A DNA stretch of 64,000 nucleotides from Cognatilysobacter claricitrinus (GTDB lineage: Bacteria > Pseudomonadota > Gammaproteobacteria > Xanthomonadales > Xanthomonadaceae), in assembly GCF_045866565.1 (NCBI RefSeq), contig NZ_BAAFZV010000002.1:186001-250000 (forward strand). The letters are read 5' to 3'. Under the pieces are notes generated by a model that worked only from the letters and a program-made list of their open reading frames with translations, had not been told where the DNA came from and did not search any database. The position numbers were made by a program, and so were the translations under genes. Each line of letters opens with the position of its first letter. The stretch's first letter is position 1. This document shows, piece after piece, positions 60,509-64,000 of the stretch.

Positions 60509-61342
60509 ATGAAGCCGAACGACACCCACGACCGTGAATCCCTGAGCGCGCTGTTCGACGGCGAACTCGAAGGCGAAGCACGCCTGTTCGCGATGCGCCG
60601 CCTGTCCCACGACGGCGGTTGGCAGGACGACTGCGGCCGCTGGCAGATGGTCGGCGATGCGTTGCGCAAGCAGGCGCCCATCGCGGCACCGGCCGACCTC
60701 GCGTGGCGCGTCCGTGCCGCGGTGGCGAGCGAAGCGCCGGTGCTCGCGCCTGCGCCGTCGATCGCGACGGTCGCGTCGCCGACACGGCGCCCGGCGCGTT
60801 TGTGGATCGGTGGCGCGCTGGCCGCTTCGCTGGCGCTGGTGGCGGTCGTTGCCACACGCGGCCCGAAACCTGTTGCGACGCCGTCGGGTCCCGCGGTTGC
60901 CGCGACCGCTTCTGTCCCGGCCGCGACGGCGACGCAGGCAGCGAGCGCGCCGTCCATCGAAGCCCCGGCCGTCGCAGCGACGATTCCGCCCGACGTCGCG
61001 CCGCCCGCGCGCACGCAGCTGGCATCGATCGAGCGTCCGCAGGCACGCACCGTGGCATCGCGCGCCGGGCGTCGTAGCGAGAGCACGACGCGTAGCGAAC
61101 CCCTGTCGCCCACGACGGTCGCCGTCGCCGCGTTCACCCCGCCAGACGCGGCCAATCCTTTCCACGTCCCGGCCACCGATCCGCTGACCTCGCGTCCGTG
61201 GCCACGCGCCGCGCTGGGCAATGCAACCGCGCTCACCGCCAGCTACGGCGTGGCCGGCGAAAATCGTGGCGAGTCGCCGTCGTTCTACCCGTTCGAGCCG
61301 CGCTTGCATGGTGAGGCGGGCGGTCAGACGGTCACGCCCTGA
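60509..61342 (+). CDS. rseA: RseA-type anti-sigma-E factor
   Basis: This 277-residue inner-membrane anti-sigma factor has an N-terminal RseA domain (LSALFDGELEGEARLFAMRR, WQMVGDALR) that holds RpoE, and one membrane helix at about residues 100-117 (LWIGGALAASLALVAVVA). The periplasmic part is long and Ala/Pro/Thr-rich, ending in a more conserved NPFHVPATDPLTSRPWPRAA. It is longer than E. coli RseA (216) and has no clear RseB-binding homology by eye. It is released by regulated proteolysis during envelope stress. Confidence 0.9.
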   Translation: MKPNDTHDRESLSALFDGELEGEARLFAMRRLSHDGGWQDDCGRWQMVGDALRKQAPIAAPADLAWRVRAAVASEAPVLAPAPSIATVASPTRRPARLWIGGALAASLALVAVVATRGPKPVATPSGPAVAATASVPAATATQAASAPSIEAPAVAATIPPDVAPPARTQLASIERPQARTVASRAGRRSESTTRSEPLSPTTVAVAAFTPPDAANPFHVPATDPLTSRPWPRAALGNATALTASYGVAGENRGESPSFYPFEPRLHGEAGGQTVTP

Positions 61343-61404
61343 TCTCCATCCCCGATTCAAGGCCGGCAACGCCGGCCCTCCCGACTGTTGCCGAGGCCGA
61401 TTCG

Positions 61405-62916
61405 ATGAACCGACCGCTCCACACGCTCGCCCTCGTGGGCGCCATCGCACTCGCGCTGCCCGCGGCCTGCACGGCCCAGCAGCCACAGCCAGGCGCGGCG
61501 CTGCCTGTTCCGTCGACCGCGCCGCCGGCGGTGTCGATGGTGTCCGGCCTGCCGGACTTCACCAACCTCGTGCAGCAGGTGGGGCCGGCGGTGGTGAACG
61601 TCTCCGCTGAAATCCGTGGCGGCAACAACCGTCGCCTCGCGGACGAGGACGAAGAGATTCCCGAGTTCTTCAAGCGCTTCTTCGGCGAAGACCCGCCGGG
61701 CCCGGGCGGCCCGAAGGCGCCGCAGCGTCCAGACGACAGCCTGCAGGGCGTCTCGCTGGGCACCGGCTTCCTGATCTCCGACGACGGCTACATCCTCACC
61801 AACCATCACGTGGTCGACGGCGCCAGCGCGATCACCGTGCGCCTGTCCGACCGCCGGGAGTTCAAGGCCAAGCTGGTCGGTAGCGACGAGCAGTCGGACG
61901 TCGCGCTGCTGAAGATCGAGGGCAAGGGCCTGCCGGCGCTGCGCACCGCGACCGATCCGCCGAAGCCCGGCCAGTGGGTGGTCGCGATCGGCTCGCCGTT
62001 CGGCCTCGATCACTCGGTGACGGCCGGCATCGTCAGCGCGGTCGGCCGCTCCAATCCGTACGCGAACCAGCAGTACGTCCCGTTCATCCAGACCGACGTC
62101 GCGATCAATCGCGGCAATTCAGGCGGTCCGCTCCTGAACACGCGTGGCGAGGTGGTCGGCATCAACTCGCAGATCTTCTCGAGTTCCGGCGGCTACCAGG
62201 GCGTGAGCTTCGCGATTCCGATGGACCTGGCGGCATCGGTCGTCCAGCAGCTGCGTACGACGGGACGCGTCGCGCGCGGTCAGCTTGGCGTGCAGGTGCA
62301 GCAGCTGACGTCCAGCCTCGCCAATTCCATGGGTCTGCCCAGCGCATCGGGCGCGCTCGTCGCCGACGTTCTGCCCGACAGCGCCGCCGCGCGCGGTGGC
62401 CTGAAGCGCGGCGACGTGATCCGCGCGGTCAACGGTCGCGCGGTCAATGATTCGGGCGACCTCCCGCCGCTGATCGGCGCACTGCCCCCCAAGAGCAAGG
62501 CGCAGCTCACCGTCATCCGCGAGGGCAAGACCGTGCAGGTGCCGGTGGTGCTGGATGCGCTGACCGTCGCGGCCGCGGAAGAAGGTGAATCGTCCGCTCC
62601 GCGTGCGGCGGAAGCCGAGCCGTCGGCGAACGCCAGCCTCGGCATCGCCGTGCAGGACCTGACGGGCGCCGAGCGCAAGCGTCTTGGCCTCGAGAACGGC
62701 GAGGGCGTGAAGATCGGTCGTGTCGACGGCACGCCGGCGCGCGACGCCGGGCTGCAGCCGGGCGACGTGATCCTGCAGGTCGGCCGCAGCGCGGTCGGCA
62801 GCGCGGCGGACCTCTCCCGCGCGGTGTCGGCGCTGCCGCGCGGTCAGGCGATCATGCTGCTCGTGCGACGCGGCAATTCGACGCAGTTCGTCGCGGTCGA
62901 TCCGACCGGCAACTGA
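61405..62916 (+). CDS. mucD: MucD/DegP-family periplasmic serine protease
   Basis: This 503-residue Do/HtrA protease has a signal peptide (ALVGAIALALPAACTA), catalytic triad His135 (YILTNHHVVDGA), Asp165 (QSDVALLKIEG) and Ser239 (NRGNSGGPLL), then two PDZ domains (about 275-370 and 400-495). It clears misfolded envelope proteins. The Cys at 22 follows Pro-Ala-Ala, a poor lipobox, so it is probably soluble. Third gene of the rpoE operon, 62 bases after rseA; that gap holds a small GGCCGGC/GCCGGCC hairpin. Confidence 0.94.
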   Translation: MNRPLHTLALVGAIALALPAACTAQQPQPGAALPVPSTAPPAVSMVSGLPDFTNLVQQVGPAVVNVSAEIRGGNNRRLADEDEEIPEFFKRFFGEDPPGPGGPKAPQRPDDSLQGVSLGTGFLISDDGYILTNHHVVDGASAITVRLSDRREFKAKLVGSDEQSDVALLKIEGKGLPALRTATDPPKPGQWVVAIGSPFGLDHSVTAGIVSAVGRSNPYANQQYVPFIQTDVAINRGNSGGPLLNTRGEVVGINSQIFSSSGGYQGVSFAIPMDLAASVVQQLRTTGRVARGQLGVQVQQLTSSLANSMGLPSASGALVADVLPDSAAARGGLKRGDVIRAVNGRAVNDSGDLPPLIGALPPKSKAQLTVIREGKTVQVPVVLDALTVAAAEEGESSAPRAAEAEPSANASLGIAVQDLTGAERKRLGLENGEGVKIGRVDGTPARDAGLQPGDVILQVGRSAVGSAADLSRAVSALPRGQAIMLLVRRGNSTQFVAVDPTGN

Positions 62917-62926
62917 CGTTTCCTGC

Positions 62927-62953
62927 GGCGACCGCGGAAATCCCGCGGTCGCC
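62927..62953 (+). repeat. Perfect 11-bp hairpin between mucD and lepA
   Basis: GGCGACCGCGG and CCGCGGTCGCC flank a 5-base loop, 10 bases after the mucD stop, with no T run. TGCGATAAT at 62975-62983 could be an extended -10 for lepA. Confidence 0.65.
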
Positions 62954-63016
62954 CCGGGGCTGGACCGGGCGCCATGCGATAATCCCGCGTTATTTCGCCT
63001 AGGCCTCGCCCGCTTC

Positions 63017-64000
63017 ATGCAGCAGATCCGCAACTTCTCCATCATCGCGCACGTCGACCACGGCAAGTCGACGCTCGCCGATCGCATCATCCAGATCTGC
63101 GGCGGCCTCGAAGCGCGCGAAATGGAAGCGCAGGTGCTCGACTCGAATCCGATCGAGCGCGAGCGCGGCATCACGATCAAGGCGCAGTCCGTCTCGCTTC
63201 CGTACAAGGCGAAGGACGGCAAGACCTATTTCCTGAACTTCATCGACACGCCGGGCCACGTCGACTTCAGCTACGAAGTCAGCCGTTCGCTTGCCGCGTG
63301 CGAGGGCGCGCTGCTCGTCGTCGACGCCGCGCAGGGCGTGGAAGCGCAGTCCGTCGCCAACTGCTACACGGCGGTGGAGCAGGGGCTCGAAGTCGTACCC
63401 GTGCTCAACAAGATCGACCTGCCGACCGCCGACATCGAACGCGCGAAGGCGGAGATCGAAGCGGTCATCGGCATCGACGCCGAGGACGCCGTCGCCATCA
63501 GCGCGAAGACCGGCCTCAACGTCATCGACGTGCTCGAAGCGATCGTCCACCGCATTCCGCCGCCGAAGCCGCGCGATACCGATCGCCTGCAGGCGCTGAT
63601 CATCGACTCGTGGTTCGACAACTACCTCGGCGTGGTGTCGCTGGTGCGCGTCATGCAGGGCGAGATCAAGCCGGGCGACAAGCTGCTGGTGATGTCGACG
63701 GGTCGCTCGCACCAGGTCGAAGGCGTCGGTGTGTTCACGCCCAAGCGCAAGCCGCTCGACGCGCTGCGCGCAGGCGAAGTGGGTTGGGTCACGGCGTCGA
63801 TCAAGGACGTCCACGGTGCCCCGGTCGGCGACACGCTCACCCATACCGCGAACCCGGCGCCCACCGCGCTGCCGGGCTTCCAGGAAATGCAGCCGCGCGT
63901 GTTCGCGGGCCTGTTCCCGGTCGACGCCGAGGACTATCCGGACCTGCGCGAGGCGCTGGAAAAGCTGCGCCTCAACGACGCCGCGCTCCGCTTCGAGCCG
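63017..64000 (+). CDS. lepA: Elongation factor 4 (LepA), 3' end outside window
   Basis: The first 328 codons are present and the frame runs off the right edge (full length is about 600). The GTPase domain shows G1 AHVDHGKSTLADRI, switch region RERGITIKAQ, G3 DTPGHVDF, G4 NKIDLP and G5 SAKTG, then domain II (YLGVVSLVRVMQGEIKPGD). LepA is a ribosomal GTPase affecting translocation and 30S assembly. mucD-lepA adjacency is conserved in Pseudomonas and Xanthomonas, where lepB follows. Confidence 0.96.
   Translation, partial: MQQIRNFSIIAHVDHGKSTLADRIIQICGGLEAREMEAQVLDSNPIERERGITIKAQSVSLPYKAKDGKTYFLNFIDTPGHVDFSYEVSRSLAACEGALLVVDAAQGVEAQSVANCYTAVEQGLEVVPVLNKIDLPTADIERAKAEIEAVIGIDAEDAVAISAKTGLNVIDVLEAIVHRIPPPKPRDTDRLQALIIDSWFDNYLGVVSLVRVMQGEIKPGDKLLVMSTGRSHQVEGVGVFTPKRKPLDALRAGEVGWVTASIKDVHGAPVGDTLTHTANPAPTALPGFQEMQPRVFAGLFPVDAEDYPDLREALEKLRLNDAALRFEP

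Noticed and set aside
59703..61058. Upstream extension of the hydratase/dehydrogenase frame across rpoE and rseA
   Set aside because: The frame happens to stay open, but the added residues are antisense to well-supported genes and FadJ-type proteins start near 59693.

Overview
The window is a continuous stretch of chromosome from a high-GC gammaproteobacterium. Gene content, gene order and protein sequences point to the Xanthomonadaceae, most likely a Lysobacter or Luteimonas relative. The clearest markers are an rpoE-rseA-mucD-lepA block, a tig-clpP-clpX-lon-hupB-ppiD block, an NAD-type isocitrate dehydrogenase, a KdkA Kdo kinase, and a fatty-acid cluster running from yceD to pilZ. No phage, transposase, plasmid gene, CRISPR array or restriction system is visible. 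Almost all of the window is core genome. The genus is an inference; no 16S gene is present.

Layout: (1) 0-13 kb holds signalling and phosphate: a ZNT9-like cation transporter cut by the left edge, rlmJ, the creB-creC-creD envelope-stress system, then on the minus strand phoB-phoR-ppk-ppx and a BepA-like M48 protease. (2) 13-15.5 kb holds a glutaredoxin and an AhpD-like protein, isocitrate dehydrogenase, and a five-tRNA cluster (Pro, Arg, His, Lys, Leu). (3) 15.8-25 kb holds protein quality control: trigger factor, ClpP, ClpX, Lon, HU, three tRNAs including a tandem tRNA-Asp pair, and PpiD. (4) 25-34 kb holds fabI, gloB-mltD, rnhA, dnaQ, an orphan PP2C phosphatase, tRNA-Ser, and an LPS inner-core group (DUF6165, heptosyltransferase-like GT9, kdkA, a metallo-beta-lactamase-fold protein). 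(5) 34-38.4 kb holds SRP RNA, tRNA-Ser, dnaX-ybaB-recR, a HIT protein and a DUF3052 protein. (6) 38.4-45.7 kb holds a tightly overlapping moxR-DUF58-transglutaminase-slp operon, a membrane glycosyltransferase with an added C-terminal module, maf/yceF, and a small membrane protein. (7) 45.8-57.5 kb holds yceD-rpmF-fabH-fabD-fabG-acpP-fabF-pabB-pabC-mltG-tmk-holB-pilZ plus a lipoprotein. (8) 57.6-64 kb holds a two-domain beta-oxidation enzyme, the sigma-E operon rpoE-rseA-mucD, and lepA cut by the right edge.

Many genes are joined by 1-8 nt stop/start overlaps (ATGA, GTGA, TGATG), which implies translational coupling. Several regulatory signals can be read directly: a TTCAT-N6-TTCAC cre/blr-like tag before creD, a Pho-box-like repeat before phoB, a heat-shock (sigma-32) promoter before lon, a sigma-E-type promoter before rpoE, and sigma-70 promoters before the tRNA cluster and hupB. 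Read together, the window combines envelope-stress sensing (CreBC, RpoE, Lon/Clp), phosphate/polyphosphate control, LPS inner-core finishing, and fatty-acid and folate synthesis. I found no clear novel defence or mobile system. The most unusual items are the overlapping moxR-DUF58-tgpA-slp operon, the glycosyltransferase fused to a GWA-type module, the absence of plsX between rpmF and fabH, and a PabB whose usual catalytic lysine position is alanine.
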